This document shows, piece by piece, positions 26,580 through 33,979 of a stretch of DNA of 39,575 nt (position 1 is the stretch's first letter; every line of letters starts with the position of its first letter). The translations under genes were made by a program, and so were the position numbers. The DNA comes from an uncultured Planctomycetota bacterium (GTDB lineage Bacteria > Planctomycetota > Phycisphaerae > SM23-33), in the NCBI GenBank assembly GCA_903892515.1, contig CAITIS010000140.1, positions 1-39,575 on the forward strand, given 5' to 3'. The notes under the pieces were generated by a model. That model worked only from the letters and a program-made list of their open reading frames with translations. It searched no databases and was not told the DNA's origin.

Positions 26580-26800
26580 TCAGGCAATGCTGCGTAGCAA
26601 CGCCAAGCCGCCAACGGCCAGCAAGGCCAGCGTGGCCGGTTCGGAAACACTGCTCTTGCCGAAGTTGGTCTCCAGCAGGATGTAGTCCTTGAAGCTCACC
26701 ACGCCATCGTTGCTGAAGTCTCCTTGGCAAAGGTCATGCCGCTCTGGCCGAAATTACACTCCATGATAATGTAGTCTTTGGCAATAATGCTATCATGACT
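26580..26800 (-). pseudogene. Broken dockerin/PEP-CTERM tail
   Basis: The minus strand reads IIAKDYIIMECNFGQSGMTF and AK, then after a one-base shift GDFSNDGVVSFKDYILLETN, FGKSSVSEPATLALLAVGG and LALLRSIA up to a stop at 26580. This is nearly the tail of the GH30 protein (FKDYIILERNFGQTGMTFAQ ... FGKSSVPEPATLALLAAG) with degraded positions: K for the first calcium-loop end, C for R, S for P in the PEP box, and a frameshift. Upstream sequence is unrelated. It is a decayed copy of an exported-protein tail. Confidence 0.75.
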
Positions 26801-26945
26801 CCCTTTTCTCACAGAAGTGCTCCTAGGATTCCATTCTAATTTGCATGTTATCACGTCAACCAAGGCCCAACAATCGCCGCATCCGGTGCTCAGCATCGCG
26901 GCAGCAAGCCAAGAGCATCACGAGTGCCGCAGCCGAAGTCTCCTG

Positions 26946-27485
26946 TTACAGGGCCAGTCCCAGCACGTCGAAACTGCCCTTGACTGGCGGCGTCTGGTGC
27001 CCGACTGCCCTCGCCCATGTGACCTTGCGTGGCGCAGGCAGGGTCGAAGGCTCCACGGCCAGTGCTGGCACGCCGTCCTTTGCCGAAAGCACGGTCGCAG
27101 TCGCGACCGTTATCGGGGCCGACACGGTGCTGACCAACGGGGCGAAGGCGGAAGTCGTCGTAGAAACCGTCAGCGTCGTCGTCGCCGGGCTGACGCTGGC
27201 CGCCAGTTGCGTCGGACTGGCCACGTCCTGCGGCGCGGCCGTTGAGACATAGGAGCCGCCGCAGTTGCGTTCCAGGATGATGTAATCCTGGAAGTTCACC
27301 ACGCCGTCATTGTTGAAGTCGCCGCCTTCCCAGCACTTGCCACTCAGGCCAAATCGCTCCAGCACGATGTAGTCCTGGAAGTTCGTCACGCCGTCGAGGT
27401 CGGCATTGCCGACCGGCCTGCCTTCCATGGCGTAGATCCAGCCATTGGTTGGGGCAACATTGTCAGCCGCGGCCTTGTACGGCAT
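26946..27485 (-). pseudogene. Truncated paralogue: dockerin region and VTW/PPVKG tail of an LEPR protein
   Basis: The open frame encodes YKAAADNVAPTNGWIYAMEG, two dockerin-like repeats (NADLDGVTNFQDYIVLERFG, GDFNNDGVVNFQDYIILERN) and a Thr/Val-rich tail ending RKVTWARAVGHQTPPVKG plus nine residues. It matches the last 220 or so residues of the protein at 11074-13377, including a 72-nt identical stretch. Homology stops abruptly at about 27481, where foreign sequence begins; the N-terminal two-thirds is absent. The first repeat has lost the Asn of NFG. An ATG at 27485 is in frame but has no export signal, so a functional product is unlikely. The frame stays open further upstream to 27731 in unrelated DNA. 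Confidence 0.7.
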
Positions 27486-27633
27486 CCACCTCAGCCAGCC
27501 GCAACTGAACAACATGGAGAAGGTGTTCACGCACACGGTGGACAAAGGCATCAAGCTGATGATGTTCAACCTGGCCAACGCGGGCAAAATCACGCGTTCG
27601 CTGCGGGGCCAAGTCCAGGTCCAGACGGCGTGA
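27482..27633 (+). other. Plus-strand C-terminal ORF fragment at a rearrangement junction
   Basis: Immediately beyond the breakpoint the plus strand is open and reads IHLSQPQLNNMEKVFTHTVD, KGIKLMMFNLANAGKITRSL, RGQVQVQTA and a stop at 27633. The composition looks like a genuine protein end, perhaps from a mobile element, but I do not recognise the family. No start or ribosome site is present on this side of the junction. Confidence 0.3.
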
Positions 27634-28008
27634 TCGGGCAGATGGCCGTCAATGCTCCGAGGGCATTCGCGCAAGAAAAAGTCCCAGCCGGCGCCACTCA
27701 AAACGGCGGGGGGAGACCGTTTCAGCAGCACGCGGCTGGGAGCAGACGAGCATTATATCATGGGCGCGATGGCTGGTTCCATCTTCGGACTCGGTGAAGT
27801 TCACGGGGGGCCATGTGGCGTCATCCATATCCAGGAACGCCCGCGTACAGCGGACTGGCAATCGCCCAAAGGCTGCGGGTGAGTTTCTGAGCCGGGGCAC
27901 AACCGCGGGGGCCGCACGAATCTCACCCCGCGATTCCGCAAGCATGCCTGGGCCGTGCGCCCACGCGAATCGACGGCTCAGCCTTCGACGGCCACGTTCA
28001 AAGCGAGA
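27634..28008. other. Intergenic stretch, no supported gene
   Basis: No open frame with a ribosome site, recognisable product or clear RNA structure is seen between the fragment at 27482-27633 and the terminator at 28009-28050. Confidence 0.5.
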
Positions 28009-28050
28009 TAAGAAGAGAGCCGGCGTCTGGAGACCCAGATACCGGCTCTC
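28009..28050 (-). terminator. Strong intrinsic terminator of the PEP-CTERM gene at 28071
   Basis: GAGAGCCGG (28015-28023) pairs with CCGGCTCTC (28042-28050), and after one mismatch a further six pairs (28025-28030 with 28035-28040) close a 4-nt loop. On the minus strand TTCTTAT follows. It begins about 20 nt after the stop at 28071. Confidence 0.8.
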
Positions 28051-28070
28051 CCAATTCACAGATGTTGCGA

Positions 28071-29516
28071 CTACTTCCTGCGACGCAGCAACGTCATGCC
28101 GCCGAATGCGAGCAGAGCCATCGTGGCCGGCTCGGGAGCGAATTCAACCCGGATCGATTTGAGGCTGCTGCCGGCATCGGCCACGTAGTAGCGGAACTGG
28201 CCGGCGGTCGGTGCCGTGCCCGTGACTCGCGTGTAGCCCAGACCCGTCAGCAGCGTGACGAGGTTGTCGCCAGTGACCGCCGGCACATCGCTGCCAATGG
28301 TGCTCAGTGCCGTGCCGCCGTAAGTGATGGCCGGGGCGACGACGAGATCGTAACTTCCGGTGGCCATAGTCAGGTCGCCCAGGGCGCTGAAGGTAATGCC
28401 ATTGGCGATGGTGGCGCTCTTGAGAGCGGTAGAGATCAGCAGCTTGTCAGCCGACGTTACGCCGAGTTTCATGGCTACCGACTGGCCACTGCCTTCGTTG
28501 AGGCTGGCGTTGCGCAGTTCGATGGTGCCGGTGGTCAGGGAGTCAACGCCGGGGGCGATCTTGAAGCGTCCGGCCGTGCCGGTGTTGAAGTTCACGTCCA
28601 CGTTGTCGATCACGCCCGTGCCCATCAGGATGCCGGGGTTCGTGGCATCGCTGGTGGAGTTGACACAGGCCAGGGCCTGGTGGTTGGTGGCAATGATCGA
28701 GCCGCCCGTCAGCAGGAAGCGAGCGCCTGGCTCAAGGCCGGCGCCCTGCGAACCGCCGGCGAACTGATTGCCGCTAGTGGCCGTGAGGTTGATGGTGCCG
28801 CCGACCTGCAGCGTGCCGTTGGGGCGATAATCGCCGACCGAAATCTTTCCATCCACGTTCAGGATGCCGTCGATCCGGGCCAGACCGCCGTAGGCTAAGT
28901 TGCCCTGGTCGGTGCCCACGCGCAGTCTGGATGTAGAGGCGATGTTCATGGTGCTGCCGGCCTTGAGCCAGAGCATGCCGGCCCGCTGGACGGTGATGCA
29001 GCCGGCGTTGCTGGTGCCGCCGGCGTTGGTCCCGTTGATATTGACGGTGCCACCATCGATGATGAAGTTGTGCTCGCGCGAGCCGGCGACGCGTTCGGCG
29101 CCATAGCCGATGAGGATGGGATCAGTGCCGCTGAAGGCCATGGTGCCCGACTTCAAGGTGACCGTGGAAACATAGCTGCCGCCGTCGTACCATCCGATGC
29201 CCGACCCGTTGCCATTTGCTGCGCTGACCACGTTCCACGTCTTGCCGGCTCCCAGGTCGAATGTGGGGCTGGCGTAGCCGACTGCCCAGTCGCCGCAGGA
29301 CCAATCGGCGCTGAGGAAGTAGGTTGTGGCGGGGGCAGCGGTAATGAACTGCCCGGCGGTGGCCGATGTAGGCAACGCCGTGGTCCACGTGCTGGCCAGC
29401 GTCATGTCCAGCGGCGCGGTGGCTGACGTCTTGGCCGTGTAGTATGTACTGGATTGTGCCTGCCCCGACAGAATCAAAACAACCAGCGCGATAAGGATCG
29501 ATCCTTTGCGTGACAT
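28071..29516 (-). CDS. PEP-CTERM exported autotransporter-like/beta-helix protein
   Basis: 481 residues from the ATG at 29516, chosen for AGGAG 8 nt upstream. MSRKGSILIALVVLILSGQA is a signal peptide. The mature part has repeated G/T/N/S-rich strands (STVTLKSGTMAFSG, FIIDGGTVNINGTNAGG, SGGLAR-like rungs, GTLQVGGTINLTATSG), the pattern of parallel beta-helix or autotransporter passenger-like surface proteins. The C-terminus APEPATMALLAFGGMTLLRR and RK is a PEP-CTERM signal. No catalytic motif is visible. It has its own promoter (29560-29587) and a strong terminator, so it is a monocistronic unit. It lies between two broken tails and may be the intact survivor of several such genes. Function unknown. 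Confidence 0.85.
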   Translation of the reverse strand: MSRKGSILIALVVLILSGQAQSSTYYTAKTSATAPLDMTLASTWTTALPTSATAGQFITAAPATTYFLSADWSCGDWAVGYASPTFDLGAGKTWNVVSAANGNGSGIGWYDGGSYVSTVTLKSGTMAFSGTDPILIGYGAERVAGSREHNFIIDGGTVNINGTNAGGTSNAGCITVQRAGMLWLKAGSTMNIASTSRLRVGTDQGNLAYGGLARIDGILNVDGKISVGDYRPNGTLQVGGTINLTATSGNQFAGGSQGAGLEPGARFLLTGGSIIATNHQALACVNSTSDATNPGILMGTGVIDNVDVNFNTGTAGRFKIAPGVDSLTTGTIELRNASLNEGSGQSVAMKLGVTSADKLLISTALKSATIANGITFSALGDLTMATGSYDLVVAPAITYGGTALSTIGSDVPAVTGDNLVTLLTGLGYTRVTGTAPTAGQFRYYVADAGSSLKSIRVEFAPEPATMALLAFGGMTLLRRRK

Positions 29517-29559
29517 GTGTCCCTCTCCTTTTGGTGGAACTGGCCACCTCCAATGGTCC

Positions 29560-29587
29560 ATGCTAACTCGTTTGGCGATTTCGTCAA
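29560..29587 (-). promoter_or_regulatory. Promoter of the PEP-CTERM gene at 28071-29516
   Basis: On the minus strand TTGACG (29587-29582) and TAGCAT (29565-29560) are 16 nt apart, with an AT-rich stretch upstream. The ATG lies 44 nt downstream of the -10. Confidence 0.55.
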
Positions 29588-29798
29588 GTTCTAATATATG
29601 ATAACTTCAGCATAGGTCCGGTGAATCGGCGGGACGGCCTAAGTGGTTGAACATGGTAATGCCGTGGGGGCCAAGAACAAGAGTGGACTCTGCCAAAGGC
29701 AGTACTCCGGGCGCATGCGATGAATATTTGCGCAAGCGAGCGTCCCGGGGGGCGGCCGGGGCGTTGTTGCGGCGCGTTCTAGATGATTAACGCGAAAT

Positions 29799-29870
29799 CT
29801 ACCGACGGTTGCGACGGATCATCGCCAGGCCGCCAGCGACCAGCAGGGGCAGCGTGGCGGGCCGGGAACA
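29799..29870 (-). pseudogene. Frameshifted PEP-CTERM tail remnant
   Basis: The minus strand reads IVSVPGP and then, after a one-base deletion, ATLPLLVAGGLAMIRRNRR and a stop at 29799. This is a PEP-CTERM tail with G for E in the PEP box and a broken frame. No exported protein is recognisable upstream. The surrounding region 29588-30055 shows no other gene. Confidence 0.6.
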
Positions 29871-30055
29871 CTGACGATCCGAAACCCCGGTCGCGCCGTC
29901 CGAGAATGACGGAGTGCAGGCGTAGTTCTGGCAGCCGCGTGCAGCATGTCGTAAGCGGTTGGATACTGCGTGCGGCGGTCGCGGGTGGTCGAGCGGAAAG
30001 GTAGTTTGAGGCATTGAATACGGGCGTTTTCGTGCAAGTCCTTGCGGTTACTGAC

Positions 30056-30128
30056 TGGGCGGGCTGGGACTCGAACCCAGGACCTGGGCATTAAAAGTGC
30101 CATGCTCTACCAACTGAGCTACCCGCCC
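30056..30128 (-). tRNA. tRNA-Lys (anticodon TTT)
   Basis: The minus strand folds as a standard 73-nt tRNA: acceptor GGGCGGG/CCCGCCC, D arm GCTC...GAGC, anticodon loop CTTTTAA with TTT, and T arm CTGGG TTCGAGT CCCAG. The discriminator is A and CCA is not encoded. The outermost anticodon-stem pair (27-43) is a U-C mismatch. It lies 45 nt behind frr and may be cotranscribed with it. Confidence 0.97.
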
Positions 30129-30135
30129 GGAGCCA

Positions 30136-30162
30136 TGCCCCGTCGGCTTAGCCAGCGGGGCA
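30136..30162 (-). other. Hairpin between frr and tRNA-Lys
   Basis: TGCCCCG (30136-30142) pairs with CGGGGCA (30156-30162), with a small GGC/GCC helix inside. No T-run follows on the minus strand, so it may be a processing or stability element of an frr-tRNA transcript and not a terminator. Confidence 0.45.
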
Positions 30163-30172
30163 CAATCCACTT

Positions 30173-30733
30173 CTATGACTCCAATATCTCTTTATTCTTC
30201 TCGTCGAGCAAGTGGTCGATCTGCTTGCTGTATTGATCGGTCAGCTTCTGAATCTCTTCCTTGCAGGTGTCGCACTCGTCCTCGGGCATGGTCGAGGCGG
30301 ACTTCTCCTCGTCGGCCTGCTTGTTGGCATCGCGACGGACGTTGCGAACCGCCACGCGAGCGGCCTCGGCCAGCTTCTTGATCTGGCCGACCAGCTTGTT
30401 GCGGCGTTCGGTCGACAGCGCCGGGACCGGCAGCCGAATGACCTTACCGTCCGACATGGGCGTGATGCCGAGGTCGGAAGCCAGGAGGGCCTTGTCGATC
30501 TCCTTGAGCGTGCCGGGGTCGAAGGGCTTGACGACCAGCAGCCCCGGCTCGGGAGCGGCGATGGAGGCCAGCTGCCGAAGGTCCGTCGGCGACCCGTAAT
30601 AGTCGATCTTCAGGAACTCCACCAGCGCCGGAGACGCCCGGCCCGTGCGGATGCCGCGGAGTTCCTTGCGGAGGTAGTCCACGGCCTTTTCCATCTTCTC
30701 TTCGTTTTCCAGCAGGATGTCGTCTATGGGCAT
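30173..30733 (-). CDS. frr: Ribosome recycling factor
   Basis: 186 residues, the usual length. It splits post-termination ribosomes together with EF-G. The start at 30733 has AAGGAG 8 nt upstream. Family motifs are clear: KMEKAVDYLRKELRGIRTGR near the N-terminus, VEFLKIDYYGSPTDLRQLAS and LPVPALSTERRNKLVGQIKK. Residues around PEDECDTCKEEIQKLTDQYS carry two extra cysteines (ECDTC) in the linker, which is not usual but looks harmless. It is the last gene of rpsB-tsf-pyrH-frr, 40 nt behind pyrH. Confidence 0.98.
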   Translation of the reverse strand: MPIDDILLENEEKMEKAVDYLRKELRGIRTGRASPALVEFLKIDYYGSPTDLRQLASIAAPEPGLLVVKPFDPGTLKEIDKALLASDLGITPMSDGKVIRLPVPALSTERRNKLVGQIKKLAEAARVAVRNVRRDANKQADEEKSASTMPEDECDTCKEEIQKLTDQYSKQIDHLLDEKNKEILES

Positions 30734-30773
30734 GACGCGAGCTCCTTTACTGGTGAGTTCCCACACGGGCCAT

Positions 30774-31502
30774 TCAGGCCGGGGGATCCTCGGCCGATAT
30801 GATCGTTCCGACAGTCTTGCCGGCGACGGCCGCCGCCAAGTTGCCCGGCTGCGACATCCGGAAGACGATCACCGGAATCTTAGACTCCATGCACAGCGAC
30901 ACAGCGGCCAGGTCCATTACGCCCAACTGCCGGGCGAGCACCTCGCCGTACGTCAGACGGTCGAACTTCTTGGCCGAGGGGTTGCGGATCGGGTCGCTAT
31001 CAAAGACGCCGTCGACCTTAGTGGCCTTGAACAGCACCTCGGCTTGGATCTCGCTGGCTCGCAAGGCGGCGCCGGTGTCGGTGGTAAAGAACGGGCTGCC
31101 CGTCCCGCCGGACAAGATGACCAGCCGGCCCTTTTCCAGGTGATGGATTGCCCGGCGGCGGATGTACGGCTCGCACAGCCCGACCGTGGCGATGGCCGAA
31201 AGCACGCGCGCCTCGATGCCCTGGTTCTCCAGGGCTTTTTGCAGCGCCAGGCCGTTCATCACGGTGGCGAGCATGCCCATGCCATCGGCAGTGGCGCGAT
31301 CCAGCAGGCCTTCCTTGTGAAGATCCTTGCCGCGGAAGAAATTGCCGCCGCCCAGCACCAGCGCCACCTGCACGCCGCTGTGCACAACCGGTTCGAGTTC
31401 CTTGACGATGCCCTGAACGGCCTGCGTATCAACGCCGAAGCCGCCAGGGGCGCACAACGCCTCTCCGGACAGCTTCACCAGCACCCGGCGATACAATGGC
31501 AT
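30774..31502 (-). CDS. pyrH: UMP kinase
   Basis: 242 residues; converts UMP to UDP with ATP in pyrimidine nucleotide synthesis, as a cytoplasmic hexamer. The start at 31502 is chosen because YRRVLVKLSGEAL follows directly, as in the family; the 27-residue in-frame extension upstream is unrelated. The AGGA site is rather far away (about 13 nt). Motifs: VLGGGNFFRG, GTGSPFFTTDTGAALRASEI and KVDGVFDSDPIRNP. It is the third gene of the translation operon, separated from tsf by 151 nt that contain an inverted repeat pair. Confidence 0.98.
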   Translation of the reverse strand: MPLYRRVLVKLSGEALCAPGGFGVDTQAVQGIVKELEPVVHSGVQVALVLGGGNFFRGKDLHKEGLLDRATADGMGMLATVMNGLALQKALENQGIEARVLSAIATVGLCEPYIRRRAIHHLEKGRLVILSGGTGSPFFTTDTGAALRASEIQAEVLFKATKVDGVFDSDPIRNPSAKKFDRLTYGEVLARQLGVMDLAAVSLCMESKIPVIVFRMSQPGNLAAAVAGKTVGTIISAEDPPA

Positions 31503-31545
31503 ACGAGGTTTCGGATCCTTCCTTAGCTGACTGCCAAGATATTTC

Positions 31546-31641
31546 ACCGCAGAGCACGCAGAAATCGCAAAGAAAAAGGGCAACTGCTAAACCACAACGG
31601 TCGCGAGCTGTTGGCTTTGCCCTCTCTGCGTTCTCGGCGGT
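31546..31641. repeat. Inverted pair of GCAGAG-type intergenic motifs between tsf and pyrH
   Basis: ACCGCAGAGCACGCAGA (31546-31562) and TCTGCGTTCTCGGCGGT (31625-31641) are inverted copies with 15 of 17 matches, 62 nt apart. They could fold the tsf-pyrH intergenic RNA into a hairpin. The motif resembles a short repeat common in intergenic DNA of environmental bacteria. Confidence 0.55.
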
Positions 31642-31653
31642 AATCAGTTGTTC

Positions 31654-32448
31654 TTATTGCGCCTGGCCGATGGCAAAGCGAGCGAAGCTCAGCACCTTGG
31701 CGTTGCCCAGTACTTCCTTGACCTTCTTCTTGTCGTCACGAACGAAGGGCTGCTCCAGCAGGGCATTTTCGGCCAGGAACTTGTTGACCTTGCCGGTGAC
31801 CATCTTTTCGACGATCGCCGGTGGCTTGCCCGACTCGGCCGCCTGCTCCTGGGCGATGCGTCGCTCGCGCTCCACCAGTTCGGGGCTGACCTGGTCCGGC
31901 GACACGGCCAGCGGATCGGCAAAAGCGATGTGCATGCAGACATCGTTGAGCGTGGCGGTGTCCACTTCGCCGTCGATGGCCAGCAGCACGCCCACCTTGT
32001 TGTTGTGGTGCTTGTACGAGCCGACGAGCGGGGCGGTCATCTTCACGCCGCGGACGAACTTCATGTTCTCGCCGATCTTGTCGAAGGCGGCCTGCACGGC
32101 GTCGTGAATCGGCTGGCTCTCGGCCACTGCGCCGTCGGGGCCTTGCAGGGCCAACTGGGCCACCTGCTCGACCATGGCGCGGAAGACATCGTTGCGGGCG
32201 CAGAAATCCGTTTCGGTGGAAACTTCGACCATGCTGGCCGAGTTGCCCGAACGGGCGATGCCGATCAGGCCTTCCTTGGTCTCGCGGGCGGCCTTTTTCT
32301 CTACCTTGACCATGCCCCATTTCCGGAGCAGGTCCACGGCGGCCTGAATGTCACCATTGGCTTCGGTCAGGGCCTTCTTGCACTCCATCATGCCCTGGGC
32401 GGTCATCTCGCGCAGTTGCTTCACAGCCGATGCGGTAATCTGTGCCAT
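31654..32448 (-). CDS. tsf: Elongation factor Ts
   Basis: 264 residues; nucleotide exchange factor that recycles EF-Tu. GAGGA lies 6 nt before the ATG at 32448. The N-terminal UBA-like domain is clear (LREMTAQGMMECKKALTEAN) and the EF-Tu-contacting TDFxARN motif is present as ETDFCARND, with Cys in place of the common Val. The C-terminal part (MVTGKVNKFLAENALLEQPF) is standard. The second gene of the operon, 149 nt behind rpsB, with a hairpin between the two. Confidence 0.98.
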   Translation of the reverse strand: MAQITASAVKQLREMTAQGMMECKKALTEANGDIQAAVDLLRKWGMVKVEKKAARETKEGLIGIARSGNSASMVEVSTETDFCARNDVFRAMVEQVAQLALQGPDGAVAESQPIHDAVQAAFDKIGENMKFVRGVKMTAPLVGSYKHHNNKVGVLLAIDGEVDTATLNDVCMHIAFADPLAVSPDQVSPELVERERRIAQEQAAESGKPPAIVEKMVTGKVNKFLAENALLEQPFVRDDKKKVKEVLGNAKVLSFARFAIGQAQ

Positions 32449-32514
32449 GTCAAATCCTCATGCCGCCCGAAGGCGGGTCTCGCTTGTCGTAGTACGGGAA
32501 TCTCACCCGCGAGG

Positions 32515-32534
32515 TCACGCCCCAGTGGGCGTGA
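32515..32534 (-). promoter_or_regulatory. Intercistronic hairpin between rpsB and tsf
   Basis: TCACGCCC and GGGCGTGA form a perfect 8-bp stem with a CAGT loop. A second small hairpin (CCGCC-CGAA-GGCGG) lies at 32463-32476, closer to tsf. No T-run follows either. They could act as an attenuator or an mRNA-processing site that sets the S2 to EF-Ts ratio. Confidence 0.45.
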
Positions 32535-32597
32535 GCCTCATCCGGTCCAGGCACGCAATGCCCATGAACCGCCTTGCCAAGTTGTCATGCGACGATG

Positions 32598-33437
32598 CTA
32601 GGCATTTTCTGCCGGCGGGGCGGGCTCATTGAAGCCCACGGCCTCGCGCGGCGACTCGTCAGGGGCGGCAGCGACGGCATCTTCGGCCCGGCCCATCACC
32701 GGCCGGTTGGAACGGCGACGTTGATCGCCGCCGACTTCTTCCTTCTTGTCCGACCGCTGCTGCTTGGCCATCTCGATGGAATCGCACAGCTCGGTGACGA
32801 CCAGTTCGATAGCCCGCATGGCATCGTCGTTGCCCGGAATCGGTATATCGACCATGTCCGGATCGCTGTCGGTGTCGATCAGCCCGACGGTGGGGATGCC
32901 AAGCTTCTTGGCCTCACGCAGCGCGTTGGACTCGCGGCTGGCGTCGATGACGAAGACGGCGCCGGGCAGGTGGTCCATGTTGCGGATGCCGTCGAGGTTG
33001 CGCTTGATCTTGCGCATCTCGCGCCGGAGGCGGGCGTCTTCCTTCTTGCTCCGCAGGCCCAGCAACCCATCGGCGTCGAGCTGCTCGAGTTTCTCCAGCC
33101 GGCTGAGCCGACTGCGAATGGTGCGGAAGTTCGTCAGCGTGCCGCCCAGCCAGCGGTCATTCACGAAGTGCATGTTCGTGCGCCGGGCCTGGTCTTCGAC
33201 GGTCTGACGGGCCTGACGCTTGGTGCCCACCAGCAGCACGTCCTTGCCATCCGCCACGACCTGGCTGAGAAACTTCTTGGCGGCCATCAGGCCTTTGAGA
33301 GTTTCCTTGGGGTCGATGATGTGGATGGAGTTACGCTTGGTGAGGATGTAGGGCTCCATCTTCGGATTCCACCGGCTGACGCGGTGCCCGAAGTGAATCC
33401 CGGCTTCGATCATCTCTTTGACAACGTTTGCGGCCAA
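32598..33437 (-). CDS. rpsB: 30S ribosomal protein S2, TTG start
   Basis: 279 residues. The start is a TTG codon at 33437-33435, supported by GGAGG 6 nt upstream and by the family N-terminus (VKEMIEAGIHFGHRVSRWNP). Conserved blocks include ILTKRNSIHIIDPKETLKGL, VGTKRQARQTVEDQA, VNDRWLGGTLTNFRTIRSRL and GIPTVGLIDTDSDPDMVDIP. The C-terminus carries a longer polar extension (KQQRSDKKEEVGGDQRRRSN onward) than short S2 proteins. It opens the rpsB-tsf-pyrH-frr operon, with a promoter at 33622-33650 and a structured leader of about 177 nt. Confidence 0.98.
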   Translation of the reverse strand: MAANVVKEMIEAGIHFGHRVSRWNPKMEPYILTKRNSIHIIDPKETLKGLMAAKKFLSQVVADGKDVLLVGTKRQARQTVEDQARRTNMHFVNDRWLGGTLTNFRTIRSRLSRLEKLEQLDADGLLGLRSKKEDARLRREMRKIKRNLDGIRNMDHLPGAVFVIDASRESNALREAKKLGIPTVGLIDTDSDPDMVDIPIPGNDDAMRAIELVVTELCDSIEMAKQQRSDKKEEVGGDQRRRSNRPVMGRAEDAVAAAPDESPREAVGFNEPAPPAENA

Positions 33438-33500
33438 ATTGCACCTCCACAGGGTCCGGATTACGGATCTGATCTCGAAGATGAGATTTCAAATCCCAAA

Positions 33501-33598
33501 GCCCTGGATACTTCAGGGCATCCGGACGGAACTATGCCTTGGTCTCTACAGAACAAAGCGGTACACGGGCATCGGTGCCGGTAGCCACCTACCGGCAT
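33501..33598 (-). promoter_or_regulatory. Structured rpsB leader with two hairpins
   Basis: Between the proposed promoter and the TTG start lie two hairpins: TGCCGGTAG/CTACCGGCA (33576-33584 with 33589-33597, 9 bp, loop of 4, plus a G-U pair) and GCCCTG/CAGGGC (33501-33506 with 33514-33519, loop of 7). Ribosomal-protein leaders often bind their own product; that S2 controls this operon here is inference. Confidence 0.5.
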
Positions 33599-33621
33599 CT
33601 GCCCTGACATCAAGACAGATC

Positions 33622-33650
33622 AGGATAGCCGCTGGATCAGACGCTGGCAA
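33622..33650 (-). promoter_or_regulatory. Promoter of the rpsB-tsf-pyrH-frr operon
   Basis: On the minus strand TTGCCA (33650-33645) and TATCCT (33627-33622) are exactly 17 nt apart, between the toxin stop and rpsB. The start site would be near 33614. Confidence 0.55.
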
Positions 33651-33709
33651 GCGCATTTTGGCGTGAGATTTGTAGCCAAATCCTGAGGCCGGTGGCTGTG
33701 CTCAATCAG

Positions 33710-33976
33710 TTACAAGCCTCGGTATGCATCTTTGCGGTGAGCCACCCGCACAATGAGCACCAGCACCTGCTTGTCCCGAATGGCGTAGACGATGACGTAG
33801 TCCTTGCTGGCATGGACGCGGCGTAGCTCACCGAGCCCCTCCAGTTTCTTGGTTCCTTCTCGGCGTGGGTCGTCGCTCAGCAACATCAGCCAACGGGCGA
33901 TGCGCTGCTGAACCTGTCGCGGCAGGGCTTCAAGCTCCTTTTCGGCCCGAGCTGTAAAGGCAACACGGTAGCGCAA
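33710..33976 (-). CDS. RelE/ParE-family toxin of a type II toxin-antitoxin pair
   Basis: 88 residues. The sequence YRVAFTARAEKELEALPRQV, GTKKLEGLGELRRVHASKDY and VIVYAIRDKQVLVLIVRVAH followed by RKDAY is the RelE/ParE fold; RelE members cut mRNA on the ribosome, ParE members poison gyrase. The first codon is TTG at 33976, 3 nt behind the antitoxin stop (33980), so translation is probably coupled; no ATG lies near. The Arg and Lys residues of the last strands are kept. Placed after its antitoxin, as in Phd/YefM-RelE pairs. Confidence 0.88.
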   Translation of the reverse strand: MRYRVAFTARAEKELEALPRQVQQRIARWLMLLSDDPRREGTKKLEGLGELRRVHASKDYVIVYAIRDKQVLVLIVRVAHRKDAYRGL

Positions 33977-33979
33977 GGA

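Noticed and set aside
30042..30236. Small plus-strand frame over the tRNA
   Set aside because: It reads through the tRNA-Lys gene in antisense and is a well-known type of false ORF.
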